Part shown: positions 1-8,078 of the stretch, piece after piece
Numbering within the stretch: the stretch's first letter is position 1
How the letters are laid out: every line of letters begins with the position of its first letter
From: Hyphomicrobiales bacterium
Lineage (GTDB): Bacteria; Pseudomonadota; Alphaproteobacteria; Rhizobiales; Rhizobiaceae
Length of the DNA: 64,000 nt
NCBI GenBank assembly: GCA_900465675.1
Contig: UBJR01000012.1
Span: forward strand, 176,836-240,835
Reading direction: 5' to 3'
Made by a program: the position numbers and the translations under genes
The notes under the pieces: generated by a model
Told to the model about the DNA's origin: nothing
The model's database searches: none
The model's input: the letters and a program-made list of their open reading frames with translations, nothing else

Positions 1-1
1 C

Positions 2-1225
2 GGCAAGCCTTACATTGGTGGTCGTCCGTTCACGCTTCCCTTTGGCGTCATCTACTCTCCGAACATCACCCCGGACATCAAAACCGGTATTGGTGGCTGG
101 TCTGACGATGAATTCGTTCGTGCGCTGCATCAGGGTATTGGCAAAGACGGCGAGCACCTCTACCCAGCGTTTCCGTACGCCTCGTATACCGGTCTGAGCC
201 GGGAAGATGCGCTTGCGATCAAAGCTTACCTCTTCAGCCTTCCACCGGTTGAGCAGGAGACCAAAGAAAACACACTAGCCTTCCCGTTCAACCAACGTTG
301 GGGAATGGCTTTCTGGAACGTTGTGAACTTGGTCGACAAGCGGTTCTCGCCGGACCCCAAGCAAAGTGACGACTGGAACCGGGGCAACTATCTCGCAAAT
401 GCGCTGGGTCACTGTGGCGAGTGTCATACGCCGCGCACCCTTTCCTTTGGTTGGAACACCGGTCGTGCCTTCGCGGGTGCAGAGATCGAGGGGTGGCGGG
501 CGTACAATCTAACCTCTGATAAGGACCGTGGGTTGGGCAGCTGGACTGATGCCCAGCTCGAATCCTACTTGTCCACCGGGCACGCTGAGGGGCGAGGAGC
601 CGCTGCTGGACCGATGGAGGAAGTCGTCAGGCTGAGTTTGAGCCACCTGACCCAGCCCGACATCCACGCTCTCGCAGTCTATATCCGATCGATCCCGCCT
701 CAGTCGGCCGAACATGATCCGATCGTGAATACGGACCCACCAGCGTTGCGAGAAGCTGCCTACGTTCCGGGCGGTCCCAATACGCTCGGTCGGACTGTGT
801 TCGAAGGCTCATGCGCTAGTTGCCATGGCTGGGACGGCGCAGGAATGCAGACACCACACGCTGATCTCAAAGGAAGCGGAGCGGTAAACGATCTCCAGGC
901 GATGAACCTGATACAGGTAGTCTTGAACGGAGCATCCGCGAACACAGCCGCCGGACAGATGCGTATGCCCGCGTTTGGAAAGTCTCTGAGCGATGCCGAG
1001 ATCGCTGCTGTCGCAAATTATGCGGTCGATCGCTTTGGGGGTCAGCAGGCTTCGGTTACCCCCGACGACGTGCGCAAGGCTAGGCTCGGCGCTGCTGCGC
1101 TTGACCTCAAACCATACATCGACGCCGCGATCGTGGTGGCGATCGTAGGGTTCTTAATCCTCGCTTCACTTTGCGCTATTTGGATCGGTCGCTGGCGGGC
1201 ACGCGAGATTTCAAGCCTCAGATAG
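2..1225 (+). CDS. Multiheme cytochrome c, membrane-anchored electron-transfer subunit (5' end missing)
   Basis: The frame is open from the first bases of the window, so the N-terminus (signal peptide and first heme site) lies outside. Two CxxCH heme motifs are visible, CGECH near residue 138 and CASCH near residue 270 of the visible part. A C-terminal membrane helix (about residues 373-397) is followed by a basic tail. This layout matches the three-heme cytochrome subunit of periplasmic alcohol/aldehyde or gluconate dehydrogenases, which passes electrons from a catalytic subunit to the quinone pool. The catalytic subunits would be expected just left of the window. Family assignment is good; the actual substrate is unknown. 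Confidence 0.85.
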   Translation, partial: GKPYIGGRPFTLPFGVIYSPNITPDIKTGIGGWSDDEFVRALHQGIGKDGEHLYPAFPYASYTGLSREDALAIKAYLFSLPPVEQETKENTLAFPFNQRWGMAFWNVVNLVDKRFSPDPKQSDDWNRGNYLANALGHCGECHTPRTLSFGWNTGRAFAGAEIEGWRAYNLTSDKDRGLGSWTDAQLESYLSTGHAEGRGAAAGPMEEVVRLSLSHLTQPDIHALAVYIRSIPPQSAEHDPIVNTDPPALREAAYVPGGPNTLGRTVFEGSCASCHGWDGAGMQTPHADLKGSGAVNDLQAMNLIQVVLNGASANTAAGQMRMPAFGKSLSDAEIAAVANYAVDRFGGQQASVTPDDVRKARLGAAALDLKPYIDAAIVVAIVGFLILASLCAIWIGRWRAREISSLR

Positions 1226-1236
1226 GGTTGCGCGAC

Positions 1237-1383
1237 CTAGAAGGCCGTCAACCTTTGCGCCACCACGGCCGCAATCGGAAGAAGGGTCACCAGATAGAGA
1301 GGCAATGCTATTTGAAGAAGCAAATGCTGAGATCGCTTTAGAACTTTCTGCATTCTTAAACGAGGGTATCGCTCGGAAGCCAT
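1237..1383 (-). pseudogene. Truncated copy of the small membrane protein encoded at 1554-1838
   Basis: The end of this short frame (ALPLYLVTLLPIAAVVAQRL) resembles ALPLFVITLVPIFVVSVQRY in the gene at 1554-1838, in the same order and on the same strand. It stops about 45 residues earlier, next to the end of the cytochrome gene, and lacks the second hydrophobic helix. I read it as a decayed tandem duplicate. It could still be a functional single-helix peptide. Confidence 0.4.
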
Positions 1384-1553
1384 GGTGATCGTGCTTAGAT
1401 TGGTTGCGTCGTAATATCGTAATGCGCAAAAGCGCGACAAATCAAACGTTGAAGTCGCCAATACTTTTTGTGCAGATTGGCATTCGCCGACGTGACGTTC
1501 ACGCAGAAAAGGGCTTCTGGACCCTGCAGCCTAAATGTTCAAGCCTCCAGGCT

Positions 1554-1838
1554 CTACAGCCTGTTCGTAAGGTTTAGTAGGTTCTCGACAATATGCGCTA
1601 AGACGTCCAAGAGTCCGCTGGCGACCAAAAACCGCAATATCAGGACAATGCCCACGCCTAAAAGCAAGACGGCGCACGACAGAAAGAACAGTGGGAAGCC
1701 GATATACCTCTGTACACTCACCACAAATATCGGAACAAGTGTGATAACAAAAAGCGGCAGAGCTACATAGAACAGTGTCCTCTTGACGCTTATCGCAACC
1801 TTGAGCCCAAAAGCCTTGAAGGGATGTCGACTATGCAT
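1554..1838 (-). CDS. Small membrane protein of unknown function
   Basis: This product of about 94 residues has two hydrophobic helices (residues about 20-38 and 43-66) and a basic N-terminus. I do not recognise the family. The chosen ATG at 1838 overlaps the stop codon of the upstream gene (ATGCATAG), which suggests translational coupling; a longer frame reaching 1898 would run far into the upstream gene. A shortened relative lies downstream at 1237-1383. Confidence 0.5.
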   Translation of the reverse strand: MHSRHPFKAFGLKVAISVKRTLFYVALPLFVITLVPIFVVSVQRYIGFPLFFLSCAVLLLGVGIVLILRFLVASGLLDVLAHIVENLLNLTNRL

Positions 1839-2136
1839 CTTTGCCCCGCAGAGAAGCCCAAAGACCATGTCCCAAGACAATTGTGATCGCCACAACATCC
1901 ATGACTGTGATCCAGTCCTCCAAACGCACCTCAGTGAAGGGAATTTTGCTGACGTCTAGCGCAAGGAAGTGCATGATGACATTCGTTAGAAAGATTGCCA
2001 CGAGCCAGGCAGCGGTAGTCACAAAATGGCTGAGGACCTCTGACAGTGGCTCTTCAATTTTTTCGTAGATAGTTTTTAGAAGCTTCATAAATCGCTGCTT
2101 TAAACGGGGTCGGCGTTTCAATTTCGTTTTGCTCAC
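1831..2136 (-). CDS. Small membrane protein of unknown function
   Basis: About 101 residues from a GTG start without a clear ribosome binding site; an internal ATG at residue 17 is possible. The N-terminus is very basic (KTKLKRRPRLKQR), followed by two hydrophobic helices (about 43-60 and 75-93). It overlaps the start of the downstream small membrane gene, so the two probably form one operon. No family is recognised and function is not inferred. Confidence 0.5.
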   Translation of the reverse strand: MSKTKLKRRPRLKQRFMKLLKTIYEKIEEPLSEVLSHFVTTAAWLVAIFLTNVIMHFLALDVSKIPFTEVRLEDWITVMDVVAITIVLGHGLWASLRGKDA

Positions 2137-2146
2137 TCGTGGAAGC

Positions 2147-2167
2147 GGGCGGACTGCTTGTCCGCCC
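2147..2167. terminator. Hairpin after the quinone oxidoreductase gene
   Basis: GGGCGGAC and GTCCGCCC form a perfect 8-bp stem around a 5-nt loop, directly downstream of the minus-strand quinone oxidoreductase gene. No T-run follows on either strand, so it is a weak terminator or an mRNA 3'-end structure. Confidence 0.4.
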
Positions 2168-2176
2168 TACCTGCCA

Positions 2177-3166
2177 TCACAATGACCAAGGCTCGAGAAC
2201 CATCTTCCCCGTCGTCTTGCGGCCCTCGAGGAGCCTGTGCGCCTCAACGGCCTCCGACAGTGGAAGAACGGTGCCGACTGGCAATTTTAGTTTTCCCTCC
2301 CTGGCGAGTCTGACCAATTCGGCGATTTCGGCTTTCACCAAATCAGGCTTCCTGCGGAAGTACCCGCCGATATAGAAGCCGGTGATGGACTGGTTTTCGA
2401 TAACGAGAGCCTGAGGGTCGACCTGAACCGCTTCGCCACTTGCCATTCCGCATACGACCATTCTTCCGAAGGGTGCCAGAGCATCGAGGGCTTGGAACAC
2501 TGTCGGGCCACCGGCCACTTCCAAGATGATGTCGGCTCCCAAGCCACCGGTCATGTCCTTGACGACCAGCGCCCAGTTCGGATCGGTGTAGTCAACGGCT
2601 GCATCGGCGCCCAGATCAAGCGCGAATTGCCGCTTCTCCTCGCTGCTAGCTGCAGCGATGACCTTCCCTGCGCCGTATTCTTTCGCCAATTGGACTGCGA
2701 AGGATCCAACACCGCCAGCTGCCGCCTCGATCAGAACGGTCTCGCCCTTCACGAACCTGCCGTTTTCCTTGATAGCAAATACTGCCGTAAGGCCCTGGAT
2801 AACGAGCGTAGTGGCTTCAGCCGGTGAGATCCCTGCGGGAAGCGGCACAACCGTCTCGGCGGCCACAACGATGTACTGCGAATAGCCGCCTTCTCTGCAG
2901 GTCACGTAGACCGGGGTACCCACGGCGGGTTCGGAGACACCCTCGCCGAGAGCCTCGACCGTCCCGCCGATTTCGCCACCCAACGTAAATGGGACGGGAG
3001 AAGGCATCGGGTATGGATCACCTCGCCGTCTGAGGACGTCCGCGAAATTGACGCCGACCGCCTCGACCTTGATCAGCACCTGCCCAGGGCCGGGTGTCGG
3101 GTCGGGAACGTCTTCGTACATGAGAACTTCAGGGCCGCCTGTCTCGTGGAAGCGAACTGTTTTCAT
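2177..3166 (-). CDS. NADPH:quinone oxidoreductase, zinc-independent MDR family
   Basis: A 329-residue medium-chain reductase. The N-terminal GroES-like part begins MKTVRFHETGGPEVL, typical of Qor-type proteins, and the nucleotide-binding motif AAAGGVGSFAVQLAKEYGA lies near residue 145. Catalytic zinc ligands are absent, as expected for quinone/enone reductases that use NADPH. The ATG at 3166 is chosen because GGAGAG precedes it by five bases; an in-frame TTG sits 12 bases upstream. A CCTGA-N6-TCAGG palindrome lies 20 bases upstream (3186-3201). Likely role: two-electron reduction of quinones or alpha,beta-unsaturated carbonyls in the cytosol. Confidence 0.85.
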   Translation of the reverse strand: MKTVRFHETGGPEVLMYEDVPDPTPGPGQVLIKVEAVGVNFADVLRRRGDPYPMPSPVPFTLGGEIGGTVEALGEGVSEPAVGTPVYVTCREGGYSQYIVVAAETVVPLPAGISPAEATTLVIQGLTAVFAIKENGRFVKGETVLIEAAAGGVGSFAVQLAKEYGAGKVIAAASSEEKRQFALDLGADAAVDYTDPNWALVVKDMTGGLGADIILEVAGGPTVFQALDALAPFGRMVVCGMASGEAVQVDPQALVIENQSITGFYIGGYFRRKPDLVKAEIAELVRLAREGKLKLPVGTVLPLSEAVEAHRLLEGRKTTGKMVLEPWSL

Positions 3167-3185
3167 AAAACTCTCCAATCTGATA

Positions 3186-3201
3186 CCTGATAATTGTCAG
3201 G
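3186..3201. promoter_or_regulatory. CCTGA-N6-TCAGG palindrome before the quinone oxidoreductase
   Basis: A perfect 5+5 inverted repeat with a 6-nt centre, just upstream of the start at 3166. It has the same architecture as the CATGA-N6-TCATG sites at 5182, 33560 and 33590, and is probably a TetR-family operator. Confidence 0.5.
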
Positions 3202-3251
3202 CATTAGGGCTGTGAACTGCTGTGGGTACAGACAATCCTATCGGGCCTGGG

Positions 3252-3941
3252 TCAGAACTTCTCGGCCCACGGGCGAAGGTCGACTTCTTGTGACCAGGCG
3301 TCACGAGGCTGCTTGAGGACATCTAAATACGTTTGAGCGATCGCATCAGGCGTAAGAAGTCCGTCATTCGTATCGCTGACACCGGACTTCCTTACGCCGC
3401 CGTCAATGATGAAGTGAGCGACATGGATGCCTTTCGGACCGAGTTCCCGTGCCGCACTTTGGGCGAGCCCTCGCAATGCGAACTTGCCCATTGCGAATGC
3501 CGCTGACTGCGGGAACCCCTTGATGGATGCCGAAGCGCCAGTCAGCAGGATTGCGCCGTGACCCTGCGGTACCATCCTTCGCGCGGCGTGATGAACCGCC
3601 AGGAATCCGCCGAACGCCGTAATGTCGAGGGCCCGATGGACGTCGGAGGGATTGAGTTCGGCTAGGGGACCATGAGCCCTCGCACTGGCGTTGTAGACGA
3701 CAATGTCCGGCGCTCCGAATGCCTCATCCACCTCGTCGAATAGTTGTTCAACCGAGAAAGCGTCCGCCGCATCGAGGACCGGAAATGCCTTCGCACCGGT
3801 CTCCTGTGCAAGATCGCTGAGCTTTTCGACGTTTCGAGCCGCCATAGCGACCTTAACCCCAGCCTTTGTGAGAGATCGCGTTAGCGATGCACTGATCCCC
3901 GGCCCTGCACCGATAATAAGTGCGGTCTTGAACTTGAGCAT
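3252..3941 (-). CDS. SDR-family protein with Phe in place of the catalytic Tyr
   Basis: A 229-residue short-chain dehydrogenase fold. The N-terminal motif IIGAGPGISASLT is a variant of the usual TGxxxGxG cofactor loop, and the active-site segment reads FAMGK where classical enzymes have YxxxK. An atypical SDR group with exactly this Tyr-to-Phe change is known, so it may act as a binding protein or have altered chemistry. The ATG at 3941 is preferred because AAAGGA lies before it; a TTG 15 bases upstream is less likely. It follows the MFS gene by 11 bases, so the two are co-transcribed. Confidence 0.75.
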   Translation of the reverse strand: MLKFKTALIIGAGPGISASLTRSLTKAGVKVAMAARNVEKLSDLAQETGAKAFPVLDAADAFSVEQLFDEVDEAFGAPDIVVYNASARAHGPLAELNPSDVHRALDITAFGGFLAVHHAARRMVPQGHGAILLTGASASIKGFPQSAAFAMGKFALRGLAQSAARELGPKGIHVAHFIIDGGVRKSGVSDTNDGLLTPDAIAQTYLDVLKQPRDAWSQEVDLRPWAEKF

Positions 3942-3952
3942 GCCCAGTCCTT

Positions 3953-5155
3953 TCAATTAAATTTGTTACGCTCAGCAACGAGCGGGATAGCCGTCAGGGC
4001 CGCAAGCAAGAACGCGAGGCCAAAGTTGGCGGGCACACCAAGAGTGTCCACAACCGCACCACCCGCGATGGCTCCAAAAGCGATGCCAATCTGTACCGTG
4101 CTTACAAATAGTGCCGATGCGGCCTCTGCATGCTCAGGCGACCTTCGGACGACCCATGAATTCATGCTTAGCAACACTGCGCCATTGCATATCGCCCACA
4201 CCACTAGGACCAACACGGTAATTCCCAACGAGCTTGAAGTGAAGGGTAAGACAAGGAAGCAGACAGAGAACAACACAACAAGAGTGGCGAATACAGCCAG
4301 AGGATAGCGCCCCAAAAAAGCCGGAGCACTTAGATTGGCGGCAAAACCGATCGCGCCGAAAACGAGAAGTATCCACGGGACGGCAAGTGGCGGCAGACCA
4401 ACAAAGTCGATCAGGTAGGGAGCGATGTAGGTGTAGGCAGCGAGATGAGCTGAGATGATTAGGGCAGTTGCGGCGAGGCCCATCTGTGTTCCTCGCGCTA
4501 GCAAAGCAGATGCTATAGCGGACCAACTCTGGCGGCTTTGCGGGATGATGGACGGAAGGAATATCAATTGCCCGACAAAGGCGACTGTGACCAATGCGGC
4601 CGTCGCAACAAACGACGCCCGCCATGTCGAAATAGAACCAAAATATGTGCCAAGGGGCACCCCGATGACAGTCGCTGCGGTTACGGCGGAGAAGACGATC
4701 GACATGGCGCGAGCGGACTGCTGGCTCTGGACCATGCTCCCGCTCGTAGCCAAGGCAACCGTCCAAAACCCTCCAAGGCAGATACCGAGAAGCGCCCTAG
4801 CTGCCAGAAGAACCAAGAAATTGGGAGCGGTGGCTGACAGCACGTTAGACAGGAACAACAGCCCGCTCAACGCTAGCATCACCAGGCGCCGGTCGATCGC
4901 TTTCGTTCCAATTAAGATCACTGGAGCAGCTACAGTTGCGATCATGCCTGGCGCGGTGATCATTAGGCCAGCACTTCCGAGGGACACGTCGAGGGTTCGC
5001 GCCACCTCGGGAAGAAGGCCAACGGGAAGAAACTCAGTCGTCACAAGGGAGAAAGCCCCGAGCGCAACAGCGAACACCGAAAGCCATTCTCTTCGTGTTG
5101 AAGCCTGCCCAGCTTGGCCCAAAGCAACTGTTTGCGATTTAACGTCCAGATCCAT
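3953..5155 (-). CDS. MFS drug/metabolite exporter (AraJ/DHA1-like)
   Basis: A 400-residue, 12-helix transporter. The start region EWLSVFAVALGAFSLVTTEF and the loop between helices match DHA1 efflux pumps of the sugar-efflux/AraJ type. A ribosome binding site (AAGAG) precedes the ATG. A 38-bp palindrome lies 16-53 bases upstream of the start, the best operator candidate in the window. The SDR gene follows directly, so the pair probably exports and modifies the same toxic compound; the substrate is unknown. Confidence 0.8.
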   Translation of the reverse strand: MDLDVKSQTVALGQAGQASTRREWLSVFAVALGAFSLVTTEFLPVGLLPEVARTLDVSLGSAGLMITAPGMIATVAAPVILIGTKAIDRRLVMLALSGLLFLSNVLSATAPNFLVLLAARALLGICLGGFWTVALATSGSMVQSQQSARAMSIVFSAVTAATVIGVPLGTYFGSISTWRASFVATAALVTVAFVGQLIFLPSIIPQSRQSWSAIASALLARGTQMGLAATALIISAHLAAYTYIAPYLIDFVGLPPLAVPWILLVFGAIGFAANLSAPAFLGRYPLAVFATLVVLFSVCFLVLPFTSSSLGITVLVLVVWAICNGAVLLSMNSWVVRRSPEHAEAASALFVSTVQIGIAFGAIAGGAVVDTLGVPANFGLAFLLAALTAIPLVAERNKFN

Positions 5156-5170
5156 CGAAATCTCTTGGTT

Positions 5171-5208
5171 GGATGCTCAAGCATGACGATCATCATGCTT
5201 GAGCATCC
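5171..5208. promoter_or_regulatory. 38-bp palindrome in the MFS promoter
   Basis: Arms of 16 bp (GGATGCTCAAGCATGA and TCATGCTTGAGCATCC) are perfectly complementary around a 6-nt centre. The core, CATGA-N6-TCATG, is shared with the SDR/TetR promoter at 33560-33605. Its position before the MFS start favours an operator; it could also act as a terminator for the upstream GST gene, though no T-run follows. Confidence 0.55.
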
Positions 5209-5257
5209 ATGATCGATCTCAATTGCCCTGTCAATCACGGGCAATGAGGCGGCCGCG

Positions 5258-5935
5258 CTATCCAGCCTTGTTTTGAGGGAACAGCGCCTGAAGGGTTTCC
5301 TCGTCAACTTCAGACTTGAACGACAGCTTTTCCTTCATCGCCAACGCACGAGCCACGGCCGGACGCTTCGCAATGGTGTCCATAAACCGCTGAACGTTGG
5401 GATAGTCTGCCAACCCCTTCTCGCCGAAGATAAAGCCAGCGATCGATGCCCAACCCCAAAGTGCCATATCCGCGATTGAATACTCAGCCCCGGCGAGGAA
5501 CTCGTTCGTCGAAAACCGGTCGTCCAGAACGCGATAGTGACGCTCCACTTCCTTGAGATAACGGTTCTTTGCATATTCGAGGTCGCCCGGTGCGAAATGC
5601 AGGAAATGAACCGCCTGGCCGGAGAACGGAGAAAGACCACTCGCAACGAACTCGAGCCAAGATAGAGCGGCGGCCCGCTCTTTGGCGCCCGCTGGGAGAT
5701 ACCTGCCATGCTTCTCCGCCAGGTAGAGCAGAATAGCGTGAGAATCGAACACGGTAACATCGCCATCGAGCAAGGCCGGGACTTTGGCGTTGGGGTTGAT
5801 AGCTCGGAAAGCGTCAGAGTGCTGCTCCCCCTTGAAGATGTCGATCGGCTCGATCTCGAAGGGCAATTCTAGCTCTTGGATCAAAAGAGCCGCTTTCATC
5901 GAGTTCGGTGTGGCGTGGAAGTACAGCTTGAGCAT
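5258..5935 (-). CDS. Glutathione S-transferase
   Basis: A 225-residue two-domain GST. The N-terminal thioredoxin-like domain (residues 1-80) carries the glutathione-contact segment NAKVPALLDGDVTVFDSHAI, and the helical C-terminal domain contains the N-capping region EYSIADMALWGW. It conjugates glutathione to electrophiles in the cytosol. AAGG precedes the ATG. A GCTTCATTTTTTGAAGC box lies about 190 bases upstream in an otherwise empty leader, and other members of the same box set (chaC, kefFC) also concern glutathione. Confidence 0.85.
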   Translation of the reverse strand: MLKLYFHATPNSMKAALLIQELELPFEIEPIDIFKGEQHSDAFRAINPNAKVPALLDGDVTVFDSHAILLYLAEKHGRYLPAGAKERAAALSWLEFVASGLSPFSGQAVHFLHFAPGDLEYAKNRYLKEVERHYRVLDDRFSTNEFLAGAEYSIADMALWGWASIAGFIFGEKGLADYPNVQRFMDTIAKRPAVARALAMKEKLSFKSEVDEETLQALFPQNKAG

Positions 5936-6125
5936 GAAAATGCCTTCCCTCTCAGCGGAGGTTATCGTTGGAAACTGTTTACGTCAGCGACATCTGGAAA
6001 TTCACCACTTCGGCGCATCGCGGCAGTTCACGAGCAACGACGTAGCATCATAGGCACCGACGTCGCTACGTTGCGACTGCCGCAACCGGCGCAGCCGTGC
6101 ACCATCATCGCGACGCCCCTTTATA

Positions 6126-6142
6126 GCTTCATTTTTTGAAGC
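6126..6142. promoter_or_regulatory. GCTTCA-N5-TGAAGC box upstream of GST
   Basis: A perfect 6+6 inverted repeat with centre TTTTT. It shares the core CTTCATTTTTTGAAG exactly with the box at 18990-19006. The only downstream gene in a suitable direction is the GST. It is one of at least nine such boxes in the window. Confidence 0.5.
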
Positions 6143-6211
6143 TTCAAGTCCTAGCCAATGAGCGTAAGGGGTGCTACGGCGTCCCTCAGATCTCGATATC
6201 GGGAAACAGTT

Positions 6212-6775
6212 TTAAAAATCTCCGGAGAGCTGAGCGATGACCTCGTCCAAGATTTCCTTTGAAAACTCTTCATCGTCCACCGCGCGGGCGAGAACCATAG
6301 CGCCAACGAGAGACGCGGTCATGCGGATTGCCTTTCGCCTTGGCTCGCTACTTCTTGGCCAACGGAAATGTGTGGCAACCTTATTGATAAAAGCACCGAT
6401 GTAGCGAGTAATCGCAGGCCGAGCGGATGGATCGCGTGTCAGTTCTGACACAAGAGAAGACATCAGACAGTATGAGCCGGGATTGTCCCTGGCTCCGACG
6501 CTCAGGTAGGAAGAGGCGAATGTTGCTCGGCCCTCCTTAGTGGTCTCGTTGCTTGCTATGCGTTGTAGTGCGGAAGCGTTCACGTAGTCCACGCAATCTG
6601 CGACCAGATGCTGCTTGGACTGAAAGTGGTTATAGAAAGATCCATGAGTGAGGTGAGCGGCCTTCATAAGGTCATTAACTGACACCTCGCTAACGCCGCG
6701 CTCTCGAAATAGCTTAGCCGCTTGCTCCAGGATCCGCTCGTGCTTCTCGGCAGTCTCCGCTGCGGGATACCGCAT
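6212..6775 (-). CDS. TetR-family repressor
   Basis: A 187-residue regulator. The N-terminal helix-turn-helix (about residues 10-56) ends in the typical LTHGSFYNHFQSK recognition segment, followed by a ligand-binding helical domain. It is a clear paralog of the TetR at 33639-34208 (both begin RYPAAETAEKH). GGGGTGA precedes the ATG. It lies upstream of the GST/MFS/SDR block and may bind the CATGA-N6-TCATG palindromes, since its paralog sits beside two of them. Confidence 0.85.
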   Translation of the reverse strand: MRYPAAETAEKHERILEQAAKLFRERGVSEVSVNDLMKAAHLTHGSFYNHFQSKQHLVADCVDYVNASALQRIASNETTKEGRATFASSYLSVGARDNPGSYCLMSSLVSELTRDPSARPAITRYIGAFINKVATHFRWPRSSEPRRKAIRMTASLVGAMVLARAVDDEEFSKEILDEVIAQLSGDF

Positions 6776-6959
6776 CGCTCACCCCTATTGAATATATTCC
6801 GCTTTTTGGCGCAGCCAGCTCTCGGCGACGCCTTCACTTCCACGACCATTGAATAGCCGAAAACCATAGGGGGGTCGAGCTATGGCCTCCTGCTAGAGGG
6901 CTCAAAAAGACCCTCAAAAGGGAAATATACGAAATTTCTTGACTTCAAACGCATGATTG

Positions 6960-6971
6960 AAACATATGTTT
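6960..6971. promoter_or_regulatory. AAACA-NN-TGTTT palindrome before the FAH/CoA-transferase operon
   Basis: AAACATATGTTT is a perfect 12-bp palindrome 66 bases before the FAH start. The same 5+5 architecture recurs at 16199-16212 before the molybdenum hydroxylase operon, so both are likely bound by one regulator, plausibly the TetR at 9453-10109. Confidence 0.5.
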
Positions 6972-7036
6972 TAATTGAAACTGAGGAATTCGCGTGAGTT
7001 ACGCGCCTCGACTGCCGAACCAAGGAGGAGGACGCC

Positions 7037-8053
7037 TTGAAACTTGCTAGCTTGAAATCGGGCCGGGACGGCCGCTTGATTGTTGTAAGTCGCGATAACG
7101 AATGGGCGACTGATGCCTCCGACATCTATCCTACAATGCAGTCTGCCCTTGATGACTGGGCTGATGCAGAGCCGAAGCTCAAGGAAAGATACGATAGGCT
7201 GAATAAGTCGGAAGGTTCACGTTTTCCGTTCGACGAGGTTGCATGCGCCAGTCCCTTACCTCGGGCTTTTCAGTGGGCCGATGGCTCTGCCTATGTCAAT
7301 CATGTTGAGCTTGTCCGTAAGGCTCGCAATGCGACCATGCCGGACAGCTTTTGGACAGACCCGCTCATGTACCAGGGAGGGTCCGACTCATTTCTCAGTC
7401 CAAGGGGTGACATTCCTGCGGGAGACGAATCCTGGGGAATCGACTTCGAAGGCGAGATCGCGGTCGTCGTCGATGACGTGCAGTCGGGTGCTGGACGGGA
7501 AACCGCTGCAAAAGCAATCAAGCTGGTGATGCTGGTCAACGATGTATCTCTGCGCAACCTCATTCCTCAAGAGATCGGCAAGGGTTTCGGGTTTTTCCAA
7601 TCTAAGCCCGCATCGGCTTTTTCCCCGATCGCCGTCACGCCCGACGAACTTGGAGCCCACTGGGACGGAGCGAGGCTCCATCTTCCCCTGTTGAGCTACG
7701 TAAATGGTTCGCAGTTCGGCAAGCCCAATGCTGGCAAGGAAATGACCTTTGACTTCCCTGACCTCATCGCTCACGCCGCTCGTACGAGAGCGCTTGTAGC
7801 AGGGACGATTATCGGATCGGGAACAGTATCGAACCGTGATGATCAAGGCGGTCCGGGTAAGTCAATCGCAAACGGCGGTTCAGGTTACTCCTGCATCTCA
7901 GAAATCCGAATGGTTGAAACGATCCTGGAAGGCGAGCCGCAAACGCCATACCTGCGCGATGGAGACGTGGTTCGCATTGAGATGCTGGACCCGAAGCAGA
8001 ATTCCATCTTCGGTCGTATTGAACAAAAAGTCGCTGTCAAACAACAACACTAG
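7037..8053 (+). CDS. Fumarylacetoacetate hydrolase (FAH) family protein
   Basis: A 338-residue protein of the FAH superfamily, which cleaves C-C bonds in, or decarboxylates, ring-opened dicarboxylic intermediates. Metal-binding residues are visible in SWGIDFEGEIAVVVDD and the conserved GTIIGSGTVSN stretch. The TTG start is supported by the strong AAGGAGGAGG site in front of it. It leads an operon with a CoA-transferase, fitting a lower aromatic or heterocyclic degradation pathway. The exact reaction cannot be told from the sequence. Confidence 0.8.
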   Translation: MKLASLKSGRDGRLIVVSRDNEWATDASDIYPTMQSALDDWADAEPKLKERYDRLNKSEGSRFPFDEVACASPLPRAFQWADGSAYVNHVELVRKARNATMPDSFWTDPLMYQGGSDSFLSPRGDIPAGDESWGIDFEGEIAVVVDDVQSGAGRETAAKAIKLVMLVNDVSLRNLIPQEIGKGFGFFQSKPASAFSPIAVTPDELGAHWDGARLHLPLLSYVNGSQFGKPNAGKEMTFDFPDLIAHAARTRALVAGTIIGSGTVSNRDDQGGPGKSIANGGSGYSCISEIRMVETILEGEPQTPYLRDGDVVRIEMLDPKQNSIFGRIEQKVAVKQQH

Positions 8054-8078
8054 TTTCTTCGCGATTTGGAATTCGAAA

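Noticed and set aside
4134..5186. Several long frames on both strands within the MFS gene
   Set aside because: All lie inside a well-supported 12-helix transporter and show no family features.
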